DNA from: Burkholderia sp. TSV86
GTDB taxonomy: Bacteria > Pseudomonadota > Gammaproteobacteria > Burkholderiales > Burkholderiaceae
Length of the DNA stretch: 64,000 bases
Direction of reading: 5' to 3'
Assembly (NCBI RefSeq): GCF_001522865.1
Contig: NZ_LOWB01000073.1
Location: 1 to 64,000, forward strand
Positions 20,381 through 30,461 of the stretch are shown here, one piece after another. The notes under the pieces were generated by a model. The model was not told the DNA's origin and did not search any database. It was given only the letters and a program-made list of their open reading frames with translations. Position numbers and translations under genes: made by a program. Each line of letters starts with the position of its first letter. The stretch's first letter is position 1.

Positions 20381-22552
20381 ATGAGCGTTACCACATCGGG
20401 GATGCAATCGGCAGCGGGACCGTCCGCCGCGAAGCGCGCGATCGAGCTGCTCAGCTCGATGCGCTTTGCGATCGCATTGCTCGTGATTCTCGCAATCGCG
20501 AGCATCATCGGCACGGTCCTCACGCAGGACGATCCGTATCCGAACTACGTCAATCAGTTCGGCCCGTTCTGGGCCGACATCTTCCGCGGGCTGAGCCTCT
20601 ACACGGTCTACAGCGCGTGGTGGTTCATGCTGATCCTGATCTTCCTCGTCGCATCGATTTCTCTGTGCGTGATCCGCAATGCGCCGAAGATGCTCGCCGA
20701 CGCGAAGAGCTGGAAAGACAAGGTCCGCGAGGGCAGCCTGCGCGCCTTCCACCACAAGGCGGAGTTTGCGGCGGGCGGCACGCGCGCGGCGGCGGCGGCC
20801 GCGCTCGCGGCGCTCGTCGCGAAGGCGGGCTACAAGCATGTCGTTCGCGAGACCAGCGGCGCGACGCTGATCTGCGCAAAGCGCGGCGCGCTGACGAAGT
20901 TCGGCTACATCGCCGCGCACCTTGCGATCGTCGTGATCTGCATCGGCGGGCTGCTCGACAGCAACCTGCCGATCAAATTTCAAATGTGGCTGCTCGGCAA
21001 GAGCCCCGTCAATACGAGTGCGACGATTAGCGAGATCGGCGCCGAGCATCGGCTGTCCGAGTCGAATCCGACGTTTCGCGGCTATGCGTGGGTGCCCGAG
21101 GGGCAGTACGTATCGACCGCGATCCTGAATCAGCCGACCGGCTCGCTGATTCAGGATTTGCCGTTTTCGATCCAGCTCGAGAAGTTCATCGTCGACTATT
21201 ATTCGACCGGGATGCCGAAACTCTTCGCGAGCGACATCGTCGTCGTCGATCGCGAGACGGGCAAGCGGATTCCCGCGCGCGTCGAGGTGAATAAGCCGTT
21301 CGAGTACAAGGGCGTGTCGATCTACCAGTCGAGCTTCCAGGACGGCGGCTCGCTGATGGAGATGACCGCCTATCCGATGGAAGGCGCGAGCGCCTCGACG
21401 TTTCCGTTCAAGGGCACGATCGGCAATGCGACGCCGTTGCCCGGCTCCGGCGGCGATACGGTCGAATTTTCGGATTTTCGCGCGATCAACGTCGAGAACG
21501 TGTCGGACGCGAGCGGCAAGACCGATGCGCGCGGCGTCGCGACGCGCCAATCCGTCAAGGAACTCCTTGACGAACGGCTCGGTTCGGGCGCGAAGTCGTC
21601 GAAGCCGCTCGAACTGCACAACGTCGGGCCGTCTGTTCAGTACAAGGTGCGCGGCAAGGACGGCCAGGCGCGCGAATTCAATAACTACATGCTGCCGGTC
21701 GAAATCGGCGGTGATCGCGTGTTCCTCGCTGGCGTGCGGGCGAGCCCGAACGATCCTTTCCGCTATCTGCGGATTCCGGCCGACAGCCGCGATTCGGTCG
21801 GCGAATGGATGCGGCTGCGTGCAGCGCTCCAGGACCCGTCGGTGCGCACCGATGCGGCGCGCCGCTTCGCGCAGCATTCGCTCGCCAATGGCGACGCGTC
21901 GTTGCGCGGACGCCTCGAGGACAGCGCGCTACGTGTTTTGACCCTATTCGCTGGAGCGGACGGCAGCATTGGCCGCGGCGCGGACGGCAATCCGCTCGGC
22001 GGATTCCAGGCGGTCGCGACGTTCATCGACCGCTCGGTGCCGAAAGACGAGAAGGAAAAGGCTGCCGGCTTGCTGCTGCGGATGCTTGAAGGCTCGATGT
22101 GGGAGGTTTGGCAAATTGCCCGCGAGCGCGCGAACGAGCCGGCCACGCAGCAGGCGCAGCGCACGTTGCGCTTCGTGCAGAATGCGATCAACGCGTTGTC
22201 GGACAGTTTTCTGTACGGTGCGCCCGTCTATTTGCAACTCGATTCGTTCAAGCAGGTGCAGGCATCGGTGTTCCAGCTCACGCGCGCACCCGGCAAGAAT
22301 CTGGTATACGTTGGCAGCCTGTTGCTCGTTGCCGGTATCTTCGCGATGTTCTACGTGCGCGAGCGGCGTCTCTGGTTCTGGATCAAGGATGCGGATGGAG
22401 GCGCGAGCGTGCTGATGGCGATGTCCACCGCGCGCAAGACTTTCGACTTCGAAAAAGAATTCGTGCAAACACGCGACGCGGCCGCCGCCGCGCTGCGCGC
22501 CAAACCGGCCGCCGCGCCCGATCGCGCCGGCGCCAACGATTCGACTCGCTGA
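20381..22552 (+). CDS. resB: Cytochrome c biogenesis protein ResB (Ccs1)
   Basis: ResB with CcsB forms the System II haem exporter/ligase that attaches haem to apocytochromes c in the periplasm. The 723-residue product has transmembrane segments near residues 27-45, 75-95 and 180-205, a long periplasmic domain, and a last membrane segment near 645-665 (NLVYVGSLLLVAGIFAMFYV). ResB family motifs such as MRFAIALLVILAIASIIGTV and GLSLYTVYSAWWFMLILIFL are clear. ccsB starts 4 bases after its stop. Confidence 0.92.
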   Translation: MSVTTSGMQSAAGPSAAKRAIELLSSMRFAIALLVILAIASIIGTVLTQDDPYPNYVNQFGPFWADIFRGLSLYTVYSAWWFMLILIFLVASISLCVIRNAPKMLADAKSWKDKVREGSLRAFHHKAEFAAGGTRAAAAAALAALVAKAGYKHVVRETSGATLICAKRGALTKFGYIAAHLAIVVICIGGLLDSNLPIKFQMWLLGKSPVNTSATISEIGAEHRLSESNPTFRGYAWVPEGQYVSTAILNQPTGSLIQDLPFSIQLEKFIVDYYSTGMPKLFASDIVVVDRETGKRIPARVEVNKPFEYKGVSIYQSSFQDGGSLMEMTAYPMEGASASTFPFKGTIGNATPLPGSGGDTVEFSDFRAINVENVSDASGKTDARGVATRQSVKELLDERLGSGAKSSKPLELHNVGPSVQYKVRGKDGQAREFNNYMLPVEIGGDRVFLAGVRASPNDPFRYLRIPADSRDSVGEWMRLRAALQDPSVRTDAARRFAQHSLANGDASLRGRLEDSALRVLTLFAGADGSIGRGADGNPLGGFQAVATFIDRSVPKDEKEKAAGLLLRMLEGSMWEVWQIARERANEPATQQAQRTLRFVQNAINALSDSFLYGAPVYLQLDSFKQVQASVFQLTRAPGKNLVYVGSLLLVAGIFAMFYVRERRLWFWIKDADGGASVLMAMSTARKTFDFEKEFVQTRDAAAAALRAKPAAAPDRAGANDSTR

Positions 22553-22556
22553 CATC

Positions 22557-23753
22557 ATGGATCTGACTCAAGTATCGTCATCGCGCGCGCCGCGCGCTCT
22601 CGCCGAAACTCCGGCCGACACGCCGGTCTTTGACGAGCGGCCGTTCCTGCGGCGCTTGTCGGCTATCGACTGGCTGTTCGCGTTGGCGCTCGTCGTCGGC
22701 GCGGGCTTCGCGCTCACGCATTACCGCGCGCAGATGAACTATTACGACAAGGCCGTGCTGATCGGCACCGTGCCCGCGCTCATCGCGCTCGGCTGGCGCT
22801 GGAAACCCGCGCGGCTCTTGATGGCGGCGATCGCGGCGCTGTCGCTGCTGTCGTTGCAGATCTACCAGGGCGACTTATCGCGCGCCGATTCGGCGTTCCT
22901 GCTCAAATATTTCCTGTCCAGCCAGTCCGCGATTCTATGGATGAGCGCGCTGTTCGTGCTCGCGACCGTGTTCTACTGGATCGGCATGCTGTCACGCTCG
23001 GGCTCGGGCGGCGCGATTGGCCAGAAACTCACATGGGCAGCCGTGCTGATGGGCTTTACCGGCCTGATGGTGCGCTGGTACGAGTCGTATCTGATCGGCG
23101 CCGATATCGGCCATATCCCGGTATCGAACTTGTATGAAGTGTTCGTGCTGTTCAGCTTGATCACCGCGCTGCTTTATCTGTACTACGAAGGGCACTACGG
23201 CACGCGCGCGATGGGCGCGTTCGTGCTGCTCGTGATCAGCGCGGCGGTCGGCTTCCTGATGTGGTACTCGATCGCGCGTGACGCGCAGCAGATCCAGCCG
23301 CTCGTGCCTGCGTTGCAAAGCTGGTGGATGAAGATCCACGTGCCCGCGAATTTCATCGGCTATGGCAGCTTTGCGTTGTCCGCGATGGTCGCCGTTGCGT
23401 ATCTGCTCAAGGAGCGCGGCGTGCTGGCCGATCGGCTGCCCGCGCTCGACGTGCTCGACGACGTGATGTACAAATCGATCGCGGTCGGCTTCGCGTTCTT
23501 CACGATCGCCACGATTCTCGGCGCGCTGTGGGCGGCCGAGGCATGGGGCGGTTACTGGAGCTGGGATCCGAAGGAAACCTGGGCGCTGATCGTCTGGCTG
23601 AACTATGCGGCGTGGCTGCACATGCGCCTGATGAAAGGGCTGCGCGGCGCGGTTGCCGCGTGGTGGGCGCTGACGGGCCTGCTCGTGACGACGTTCGCGT
23701 TCCTCGGCGTCAATATGTTCCTGTCCGGCTTGCATAGTTACGGCAAGCTGTAA
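22557..23753 (+). CDS. ccsB: Cytochrome c biogenesis protein CcsB (CcsA/ResC family)
   Basis: This 398-residue, multi-spanning protein carries the haem-binding WWD signature ([20 protein letters not shown], about residues 327-346) and conserved histidines in neighbouring segments ([24 protein letters not shown]). With ResB it moves and ligates haem. A strong terminator follows. Confidence 0.94.
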   Translation: MDLTQVSSSRAPRALAETPADTPVFDERPFLRRLSAIDWLFALALVVGAGFALTHYRAQMNYYDKAVLIGTVPALIALGWRWKPARLLMAAIAALSLLSLQIYQGDLSRADSAFLLKYFLSSQSAILWMSALFVLATVFYWIGMLSRSGSGGAIGQKLTWAAVLMGFTGLMVRWYESYLIGADIGHIPVSNLYEVFVLFSLITALLYLYYEGHYGTRAMGAFVLLVISAAVGFLMWYSIARDAQQIQPLVPALQSWWMKIHVPANFIGYGSFALSAMVAVAYLLKERGVLADRLPALDVLDDVMYKSIAVGFAFFTIATILGALWAAEAWGGYWSWDPKETWALIVWLNYAAWLHMRLMKGLRGAVAAWWALTGLLVTTFAFLGVNMFLSGLHSYGKL

Positions 23754-23778
23754 GATCCGCGCCGCTCGCACGACTAAC

Positions 23779-23812
23779 AACCGCCGACGCATTCACTGCT
23801 CGGCGGTTTTTT
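23779..23812 (+). terminator. Terminator after ccsB
   Basis: A perfect 9-bp stem (AACCGCCGA 23779-23787, TCGGCGGTT 23800-23808) is followed by TTTTC. Confidence 0.85.
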
Positions 23813-23917
23813 CTTGCACCCGTGGTTTGGCGCGATGACGGCGAACAGGCGGTGCGAAATCGGGTCCAACGTTTTGGCGAGCGAAGAGCGCGTCGCCGGA
23901 CAGAACGGAGCATCAAC

Positions 23918-24916
23918 ATGATGATCAGAAACACGCTGCGTGCGGCGCTCGCCGGCGACGACATTCCACGCAGCGAAATCACGCCGCAAGCGGTTTTCGC
24001 GAATCGGCGCCGGATCTTACGAGCGGCGGGCGCCGTTGTGGCGGGCGGACTTGCCGGTGGCGCGCCCGGGCTGACGTTCGCCGAATACGCGTCGCCCGAC
24101 GCGAAGGCGCGCAAGCTTGCCGCGCAGACCAATCCGAAGTTCGTCGTGCCTGACAAGGTCACGCCGTTCAAGGACATCACGACCTACAACAATTTCTACG
24201 AATTCGGCACCGATAAGAGCGATCCGGCGCGCAACGTCGGCACACTCCGGCCACATCCGTGGCGCGTGTCGGTCGAAGGCGAGATCAAGCGGCCGAAGGT
24301 GTACGACATTGACGAGTTGCTGAAGCTCGCGCCGCTCGAGGAGCGTGTGTACCGGCATCGATGCGTCGAGGGCTGGTCGATGGTGATGCCGTGGATCGGC
24401 TTTCCGCTTGCCGAACTCATCAAGCGCGTTGAGCCGACCGGCAACGCGAAATTCGTGCAGTTCATCACGCTCGCCGATCCGTCGCAAATGCCCGGACTGT
24501 CCGCGCCGATCCTCGACTGGCCGTATTCGGAAGGGCTGCGCATGGACGAGGCGATGAACCCGCTGACGTTGCTGACGATGGGCGTCTACGGCCAGGTGCT
24601 GCCGAACCAGAACGGTGCGCCGGTGCGGCTGATCGTGCCGTGGAAGTACGGCTTCAAGAGCGCGAAGTCGATCGTGAAGATCCGTTTCGTCGAGCGTCAG
24701 CCGCCGACGAGCTGGAATACATACGCATCGAACGAATACGGCTTCTATTCGAACGTCAATCCGAATGTCGATCATCCGCGCTGGAGCCAGGCGACCGAGC
24801 GGCGCATCGGCGACGACGGCTTTTTCACGCCGAAGCGCAAGACGCTGATGTACAACGGTTATGGCGAATGGGTCGCGTCGATGTATCGCGGCATGGATCT
24901 GAAGCGTTATTTCTGA
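23918..24916 (+). CDS. msrP: Protein-methionine-sulfoxide reductase catalytic subunit MsrP
   Basis: MsrP (YedY) is the periplasmic molybdopterin enzyme that repairs oxidised methionines. The 332-residue protein has a twin-arginine-like leader ([20 protein letters not shown], residues about 29-48) for Tat export. Cys149 in [15 protein letters not shown] is the molybdenum ligand. Start codons at 23918 and 23921 (MM) both suit the family. msrQ follows after 22 bases. Confidence 0.93.
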   Translation: MMIRNTLRAALAGDDIPRSEITPQAVFANRRRILRAAGAVVAGGLAGGAPGLTFAEYASPDAKARKLAAQTNPKFVVPDKVTPFKDITTYNNFYEFGTDKSDPARNVGTLRPHPWRVSVEGEIKRPKVYDIDELLKLAPLEERVYRHRCVEGWSMVMPWIGFPLAELIKRVEPTGNAKFVQFITLADPSQMPGLSAPILDWPYSEGLRMDEAMNPLTLLTMGVYGQVLPNQNGAPVRLIVPWKYGFKSAKSIVKIRFVERQPPTSWNTYASNEYGFYSNVNPNVDHPRWSQATERRIGDDGFFTPKRKTLMYNGYGEWVASMYRGMDLKRYF

Positions 24917-24938
24917 GTCTTGGCGAATGGAGAATCCC

Positions 24939-25628
24939 ATGCAACCGACGGCATTCGCGAAGACGAACGCAAGCGCGGATTCCAGCGGCAACGCGGCGCG
25001 CCGCGGCGCAGGCCGCACGAACGGCGCGCCGGAATGGCTCGCGCCCGTGAAGGTCGCGGTATTTGCCGCTTCGTTGTATCCGCTCGCGCGGATCGTGATT
25101 TTCGGCGCGACAGGCCAGCTCGGCGCGAATCCGATCGAATTCATCACGCGCTCGACAGGGCTCTGGACACTCGTGTTTCTGTGCATCACGCTCGCCGTCA
25201 CGCCGCTGCGGCGGCTAACGGGCATCAACGCGCTGCTGCGGCTGCGGCGCATGCTCGGGCTTTACGCGTTTTTTTACGCGGCGCTGCATTTCACGACATA
25301 CATCTGGTTCGACAAATGGTTCGACCTGATGGAGATTGCGAAGGATATCGTGAAGCGCCCGTTCATCACCGTCGGGTTCGCCGCGTTCGTGTTGTTGATC
25401 CCGCTTGCCGCGACGTCGCCGCGCGCGGCCGCGCGGCGGCTCGGCAGGCACTGGCAGACGCTGCACCGCGCGATTTATCTGGTCGCATCGTTCGGCATCC
25501 TGCATTTCTGGTGGATGAAGGCGGGCAAGCACGATCTCGCGCTGCCGAAGCTGTATGGCGCGATCGTCGTCGCGCTGCTGGGCTGGCGTGTGGCGCTCTG
25601 GGCGCGGGAGCGCTGGCGGCGCGCATAG
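24939..25628 (+). CDS. msrQ: MsrP haem-binding membrane subunit MsrQ
   Basis: MsrQ (YedZ) is the b-haem membrane partner that feeds quinol electrons to MsrP. It has about six hydrophobic segments with histidines in FFYAALHFTTYIWF, HWQTLHRAIYLVASFGILHF and nearby. The ATG at 24939 (229 residues) lies just after TGGAGA; an ATG at 24927 is possible. The N-terminal 35 residues are polar and unlike the core. Confidence 0.92.
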   Translation: MQPTAFAKTNASADSSGNAARRGAGRTNGAPEWLAPVKVAVFAASLYPLARIVIFGATGQLGANPIEFITRSTGLWTLVFLCITLAVTPLRRLTGINALLRLRRMLGLYAFFYAALHFTTYIWFDKWFDLMEIAKDIVKRPFITVGFAAFVLLIPLAATSPRAAARRLGRHWQTLHRAIYLVASFGILHFWWMKAGKHDLALPKLYGAIVVALLGWRVALWARERWRRA

Positions 25629-25683
25629 GCCCAGCCGCGCCGCGCGCGTTGCGGGCGCTGGCCGGATTGCCCGATGGTCAAAC

Positions 25684-25717
25684 AAAAAGGCGATGTCCGG
25701 TGAACGGACATCGTCTT
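25684..25717. terminator. Two-way terminator between msrQ and lysA
   Basis: A perfect 9-bp stem (CGATGTCCG 25691-25699, CGGACATCG 25705-25713) has an A-rich left flank, which is a CCTTTTTG tail on the minus strand for lysA, and TCTTT on the right for msrQ. Confidence 0.75.
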
Positions 25718-25776
25718 TGGCCTGCGAACGATGAATTTCGGATGCGCGCGCAAGCAGCCTTCGCGCACTTCGCCGC

Positions 25777-27045
25777 TCAACGCTCCGGCAGGATCGTCTC
25801 GTGCTCGAACAGGCTCTCGATCGTTTCGCGGGGTCGCACGAGATGCGCGTTGGCGCCGTCGACGATCACCTCGGCCGCGCGTGGCCGCGCGTTGTAGTTG
25901 GAGCTCATCGTGAATCCGTAGGCGCCCGTCGAGCGGATCGCGAGCAGATCGCCCGGCTCAAGCGCCAGCGTGCGCTCGCGGCCGAGCCAATCACCGCTTT
26001 CGCAGACGGGGCCCACGACGTCGTAGACCTCGGGTGCGACGTTGGCGCGCGGCTTCACCGGATCGATCGCATGATACGCGTCGTACATCGTCGGGCGCGC
26101 GAGATCGTTCATCGCGGCATCGACGATCGAAAAGTTCTTTTCCTCGCCCTGCTTTAGAAATTCGACCCGCGTGAGCAGCACACCCGCGTTGCCCGTCAAC
26201 GAGCGGCCCGGCTCGAACCACACTTCGCGATGACCGTGCCCGCGCGCGTCGATGCGATCGAGCACCGCGCGCACATAGCTGCCGATATCGGGTGGCGTTT
26301 CCGCGTCGTACACGATGCCGAGCCCGCCGCCGACATCGACATGGCGAATCGTCATGCCGTCCACCTCGATTTGCTCGACGAGATCGAGCAGTTTGTCGAG
26401 CGCGTCGAGATACGGGCTCAACTCGGTGATCTGCGAGCCGATGTGGCAATCGATGCCGATCACGTCGAGGTTCGGCAGCGCGGCCGCCGCGCGGTATGCG
26501 GCGCGCGCGTCGTCGAACGCGATGCCGAACTTGTTCGCCTTCAGGCCGGTCGAGATGTAGGGATGTGTTTTCGGATCGACGTCCGGATTCACGCGCAGCG
26601 ACACGGGCGCACGCTTGCCGAGCGACGCCGCGACGGCGTTCAACCGGTCGAGTTCGGGAATCGATTCGACGTTGAAGCACTTCACGCCCGCATCGAGTGC
26701 AACGCGCATCTCGTCCGCGCTCTTGCCGACGCCGGAGAACACGGTGTTCCGCGCCTGGCCGCCCGCCGCGAGCACGCGGGCGAGTTCGCCGCCCGACACG
26801 ATGTCGAAGCCCGCGCCCAGGCGCGCAAACAAGTTGAGCACGCCGAGATTGCCGTTCGATTTCACTGCGAAGTGAATCGTCGCGCGGCGGCCCGCGCAGG
26901 CTTGAGCATAAGCTTCATATGCGGCAGTGAGCGCGGCGCGCGAATAGACGAACAGCGGGGTGCCGAAGCGCTCGGCGAGCGCGTCGGCAGGCACGCGCTC
27001 CACATGGAGCGTGCCGTCGACATAATCGAATGCGGGTTGATTCAT
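25777..27045 (-). CDS. lysA: Diaminopimelate decarboxylase
   Basis: LysA removes CO2 from meso-diaminopimelate to give lysine, the last step of that pathway. The 422-residue protein starts MNQPAFDYVDGTLHVERVPA. It has the PLP-lysine motif HFAVKSNGNLGVLN (about residues 61-74), HIGSQITEL, DVGGGLGIVY, the phosphate-binding FEPGRSLTGNAG and CESGDWLG. Seventy upstream in-frame codons overlap lptM and are rejected. It sits in an apparent lptM-lysA transcript. Confidence 0.95.
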   Translation of the reverse strand: MNQPAFDYVDGTLHVERVPADALAERFGTPLFVYSRAALTAAYEAYAQACAGRRATIHFAVKSNGNLGVLNLFARLGAGFDIVSGGELARVLAAGGQARNTVFSGVGKSADEMRVALDAGVKCFNVESIPELDRLNAVAASLGKRAPVSLRVNPDVDPKTHPYISTGLKANKFGIAFDDARAAYRAAAALPNLDVIGIDCHIGSQITELSPYLDALDKLLDLVEQIEVDGMTIRHVDVGGGLGIVYDAETPPDIGSYVRAVLDRIDARGHGHREVWFEPGRSLTGNAGVLLTRVEFLKQGEEKNFSIVDAAMNDLARPTMYDAYHAIDPVKPRANVAPEVYDVVGPVCESGDWLGRERTLALEPGDLLAIRSTGAYGFTMSSNYNARPRAAEVIVDGANAHLVRPRETIESLFEHETILPER

Positions 27046-27055
27046 GCGAGTTCGG

Positions 27056-27334
27056 TTATTGAGCGGAAGACGCACCGGACGCGGACATGGCTTTCGACGC
27101 CCGCTGCACCGACAGTTCGGGCGACAGCGAGAGCGGCGAGTCGGCTGCGCTGCCATCGCTGGACGAAGCCGCATCGGCGGTATCTGCGGGGGGCTGCGCG
27201 CGCTCGATCGGCTTGGGTGGTAGCGGCGGCACGACCGGTAAGTACAACGGGCCACGCTGACCGCAGCCTGCTAGCATCAAAGCCGCTACAATCGCGCTGA
27301 TCGGCAAAGCGCGCATTTGCCAAGCAATTCGCAT
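27056..27334 (-). CDS. lptM: Small lipoprotein, LptM (YifL) family
   Basis: This 92-residue protein has a short signal sequence with lipobox LAGC (Cys24) followed by GQRGPLYLP, the conserved start of LptM, which helps mature the LptDE lipopolysaccharide translocon at the outer membrane. The rest is Pro/Ala/Ser-rich. It starts divergently from cyaY, 36 bases apart, and lies just before lysA; in other proteobacteria it also neighbours lysA/dapF and cyaY. Confidence 0.85.
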   Translation of the reverse strand: MRIAWQMRALPISAIVAALMLAGCGQRGPLYLPVVPPLPPKPIERAQPPADTADAASSSDGSAADSPLSLSPELSVQRASKAMSASGASSAQ

Positions 27335-27370
27335 GACCGTCCCTAAACAATTGAATCAACAGAGTTTAGC

Positions 27371-27697
27371 ATGCCCGACACTGAATACCTGACCCGCGCC
27401 GAGGCCGTGCTGGCGGCCGTTGAGCGTTCGGTCGACGAAGTCAACGAAGGCGACGCCGACATCGACCTCGAGCGCAACGGCAGCGTGCTGACGCTGACAT
27501 TCGAAAACGGTTCGAAGATCATCATCAACCTGCAGCCGCCTATGCAGGAGGTGTGGATCGCCGCGAAGGCGGGCGGCTTCCACTACCGGTTCGTCGACGG
27601 CCGGTGGCGCGATACCCGCACCGGGCAGGAGTTCTTCGATGCATTGACCGGTTATGCAACCCAGCAGGCTGGCACGCCGGTGACGTTTCACATGTGA
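27371..27697 (+). CDS. cyaY: Iron-sulfur assembly protein CyaY (frataxin)
   Basis: The 108-residue frataxin family protein has the acidic first helix ([29 protein letters not shown]) and the sheet motif [20 protein letters not shown] with [11 protein letters not shown]. It binds iron and modulates the IscS cysteine desulfurase. It is divergent from lptM. Confidence 0.96.
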   Translation: MPDTEYLTRAEAVLAAVERSVDEVNEGDADIDLERNGSVLTLTFENGSKIIINLQPPMQEVWIAAKAGGFHYRFVDGRWRDTRTGQEFFDALTGYATQQAGTPVTFHM

Positions 27698-27732
27698 TGC
27701 GCGCAGGGCCGGTGCGCCGGTCTCGCGTTTTC

Positions 27733-27770
27733 CAAACGACAAAGCGGCCCTAGGGCCGCTTTGTCGTTTG
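27733..27770. terminator. Perfect 38-bp palindrome, two-way terminator between cyaY and mrcA
   Basis: The two 19-base arms (27733-27751 and 27752-27770) are exact reverse complements with no mismatch. Each begins CAAACGACAAAGC and ends GGCCCT. As RNA this gives a stable stem with A-rich and T-rich flanks on both strands, suited to stop convergent transcripts. Confidence 0.8.
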
Positions 27771-27814
27771 CTGCCGCCGGGCCTCGATGGCGCGGCGTGT
27801 TAGCGGCCGCGGCG

Positions 27815-30220
27815 TCAGTTGCCGCCGCGGAACAAGTTCATGATGTCCTGCTTTTCTTGTTCGTTGACGTGCGACGGGACTGTGTCTTCCGAATCGTCGG
27901 ACGATGCCGCGGCCGACAGGTTTACGCCGACGGCCGACACGAACCCGTGGCCCGGCGTGAACTGATCGAAATACAGTTCGCTGCCCAGCGTTTTGACGCC
28001 ATCGGGCATCGGCATTTTGTATTGCGGCACGTTCTTGAGCGCGGGGCCCATGTAGTCGATCCAGACAGGCAGCGCGAGTCCGCCGCCGGTTTCCTTGTCG
28101 CCGAGGCTGCGCGGATTGTCGTAGCCGATCCATGCGACCGCCGCGAGGGTGTGCTGATAGCCGCAAAACCAGGCGTCGCGCGAATCGTTCGTCGTACCGG
28201 TCTTGCCGCCGAGATCGGTGCGTTTCAACACGTTCGTGCGTGCGCCGGTGCCGCGCTGCGCGACGCTTTGCAGCAGGCTGTTCATCACGTAGGCGTTGCG
28301 CTGATCGATCGCGAGCGGCGCGTTCTGCTCGGCGACGAGCGGCTGCGCACGTGCGACGGCATTGCCGTTCGGATCGGTGATTTCGGCGATCAGGAACGGA
28401 TTGATCCGGTAGCCGCCGTTGGCGAACACGGAATAGGCCCCCGCCATCTGCAGCGGCGTGACGAGGCCCGCGCCGAGCGCCATCGGCAAATAGGCCGGGT
28501 GGCGGTCCGCGTCGAAGCCGAAACGGGTGATGTATTGCTGCGCGTATTTCGGGCCGATATGGTGGAGGATCCGGATCGACACCAGATTGCGCGAGCGCTG
28601 CAGCGCGGTGCGCATCGTCATCGGGCCGTCGAAGCCGCCGCCGTAGTTCTTCGGCTCCCATGGCTGGCCGCCCGTTTCGGCGGCACTGAAGTAAAGCGGA
28701 CCGTCGTTGATGATCGTCGCCGGCCCAAGGCCCTTGTCGAGCGACGCCGAATAAATAAACGGCTTGAACGCCGAACCGGGCTGCCGCCACGCCTGCGTCA
28801 CGTGGTTGAACTTGTTTTTGTTGAAATCGAAGCCGCCGATCAGCGCGCGGATCGCGCCGTTCTGCGGGACGATCGAAACGAACGCGCCTTCCACTTGCGG
28901 CAGTTGCGCGATTGCCCATGAGCCGTCGTCGTTTTTGATGACGCGCACGATCGCGCCGGGACGAATCCGCTTGTTCTGCGGCGTGTTCGACGACAGCGAA
29001 CTGGCGGCGAAGCGCAGGTTGTCGCCGTCGAGCGTCGCGTCGCTGCCGTTCGCGAGCACGACGCGAATCTGGCGCGGGCTCGCGTCGGTGACGACGGCCG
29101 CGAGCAGCTCGCCGTTGTCCGGATGGCTGGCGAGGGCGTCGTCGATCGCTTGTTCGCGGTCGTCGGCGTTCGCGGGCAGCTCGGTGAAGCCCTCCGGCCC
29201 ACGATAGCCGCGACGCCGGTCGTATGCGAGGATGCCGTTGCGCAGCGCGTGATAGGCGAGCGTCTGATCGGCGGAATCGATCGTCGTCGTCACGCTCAGC
29301 CCGCGCGTATACGCTTCGTCCTTGTATTGCGCGTACATCATTTGCCGCACCATTTCTGCGACGTATTCCGCGTGCACGCTGTAGACGCGGCTCGGGCTCT
29401 TGATGACGAGCGGTTCGGCGATCGCCTCGTCATACTGCGCCTGCGTGATGAAATTGAGTTCGAGCATCCGCTGAAGGATGTACTGCTGACGCACTTTCGC
29501 GCGCTTGGGGTTGGCAACCGGGTTGTACGCCGACGGCGCCTTCGGCAGCCCCGCGAGCATGGCGGCCTGCGCGAGCGTGATGTCCTTCAGATCCGTGTCG
29601 AAATAAGCGTGCGCGGCGGCGGCGAAACCATATGCGCGCTGGCCCAGATAGATCTGATTCATATAGACCTCGAGAATCTGATCCTTCGTGAGCGCGTGCT
29701 CGATCTTGTACGCGAGCAGCATCTCGTAGATCTTGCGCGTGTACGTTTTTTCGCTCGACAGGAAGAAGTTGCGCGCGACCTGCATCGTGATCGTGCTCGC
29801 GCCTTGCGACGCATGGCCGTTGGTCAGCGCCACGACGCTCGCGCGGATGATGCCGGTCAGATCGACGCCGCCGTGCTCGTAAAAGCGCGCATCCTCGATC
29901 GCCAGCACGGCTTTTTTCAGCGAATCGGGCACGTCTTGCAGATGGACGATGTCACGCCGCTCCTCGCCGAACTCGCCTATCAGCACGTGATCGGCCGTAT
30001 AGATGCGCAGCGGCACCTTCGGGCGGTAGTCGGTCAGCGCATCGAGCGACGGGATGTTGGGCGAGACGACGACGAGCGCGTAGAGGAGCACGAGCCCGGC
30101 GCAAACGGCGAGCGCCACGCCCAGGCCGGCGACGCCGACGAGCAGCTTCAGCCACAACGGGCGTCGGCGGGACTCGGGCGACGAAGGCTGAGGCGTAGGA
30201 TTCGTGGATTGCATAGGCAC
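27815..30220 (-). CDS. mrcA: Penicillin-binding protein 1A (bifunctional transglycosylase/transpeptidase)
   Basis: This class A PBP polymerises and cross-links peptidoglycan. The 801-residue protein has a cytoplasmic tail, one membrane anchor (about 24-52), the glycosyltransferase domain with catalytic Glu109 (AIEDARFYEHGGVD), and the transpeptidase domain with Ser483 in PGSAFKPF, then SRN and KTGTTN. An insert with OB-like features lies between the domains. The ATG at 30214 (MQSTNPTPQ) is an alternative start. It is divergent from pilM, as in many proteobacteria. Confidence 0.95.
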   Translation of the reverse strand: MPMQSTNPTPQPSSPESRRRPLWLKLLVGVAGLGVALAVCAGLVLLYALVVVSPNIPSLDALTDYRPKVPLRIYTADHVLIGEFGEERRDIVHLQDVPDSLKKAVLAIEDARFYEHGGVDLTGIIRASVVALTNGHASQGASTITMQVARNFFLSSEKTYTRKIYEMLLAYKIEHALTKDQILEVYMNQIYLGQRAYGFAAAAHAYFDTDLKDITLAQAAMLAGLPKAPSAYNPVANPKRAKVRQQYILQRMLELNFITQAQYDEAIAEPLVIKSPSRVYSVHAEYVAEMVRQMMYAQYKDEAYTRGLSVTTTIDSADQTLAYHALRNGILAYDRRRGYRGPEGFTELPANADDREQAIDDALASHPDNGELLAAVVTDASPRQIRVVLANGSDATLDGDNLRFAASSLSSNTPQNKRIRPGAIVRVIKNDDGSWAIAQLPQVEGAFVSIVPQNGAIRALIGGFDFNKNKFNHVTQAWRQPGSAFKPFIYSASLDKGLGPATIINDGPLYFSAAETGGQPWEPKNYGGGFDGPMTMRTALQRSRNLVSIRILHHIGPKYAQQYITRFGFDADRHPAYLPMALGAGLVTPLQMAGAYSVFANGGYRINPFLIAEITDPNGNAVARAQPLVAEQNAPLAIDQRNAYVMNSLLQSVAQRGTGARTNVLKRTDLGGKTGTTNDSRDAWFCGYQHTLAAVAWIGYDNPRSLGDKETGGGLALPVWIDYMGPALKNVPQYKMPMPDGVKTLGSELYFDQFTPGHGFVSAVGVNLSAAASSDDSEDTVPSHVNEQEKQDIMNLFRGGN

Positions 30221-30240
30221 ACCAAAAATACGGTCCCGCG

Positions 30241-30246
30241 ATTATA
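30241..30246 (-). promoter_or_regulatory. -10 box for mrcA
   Basis: The minus strand reads GGCTATAATCG, a perfect TATAAT 20 bases before the mrcA start. No good -35 hexamer is seen, so the box may be activated or depend on its context. The rest of the 241-base divergent region before pilM has no clear promoter on the plus strand. Confidence 0.5.
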
Positions 30247-30461
30247 GCCGCCCGGTTTGGGCGCCCTCCGGACGCTGGCTGACCGGAATCCGGCGCACGG
30301 CCGGGGCGCGGCGCTGACGATTCACTGTAGCGCGCTTGACGGGCGGCCGCGCATCCGGGAGGCGCTCGTTAGCCATTCGGCCGACTCCCGGCCGCACCGG
30401 CGGCTTTGCAAAATGGCTCCATATCGTGCTCCGGCCGGAGCGCGTCCATGGAGGGCAAGCG

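Noticed and set aside
20234..21877. A 547-codon minus-strand frame opposite resB
   Set aside because: Shadow of the ResB coding strand; Arg/Asp-rich with no recognisable fold.
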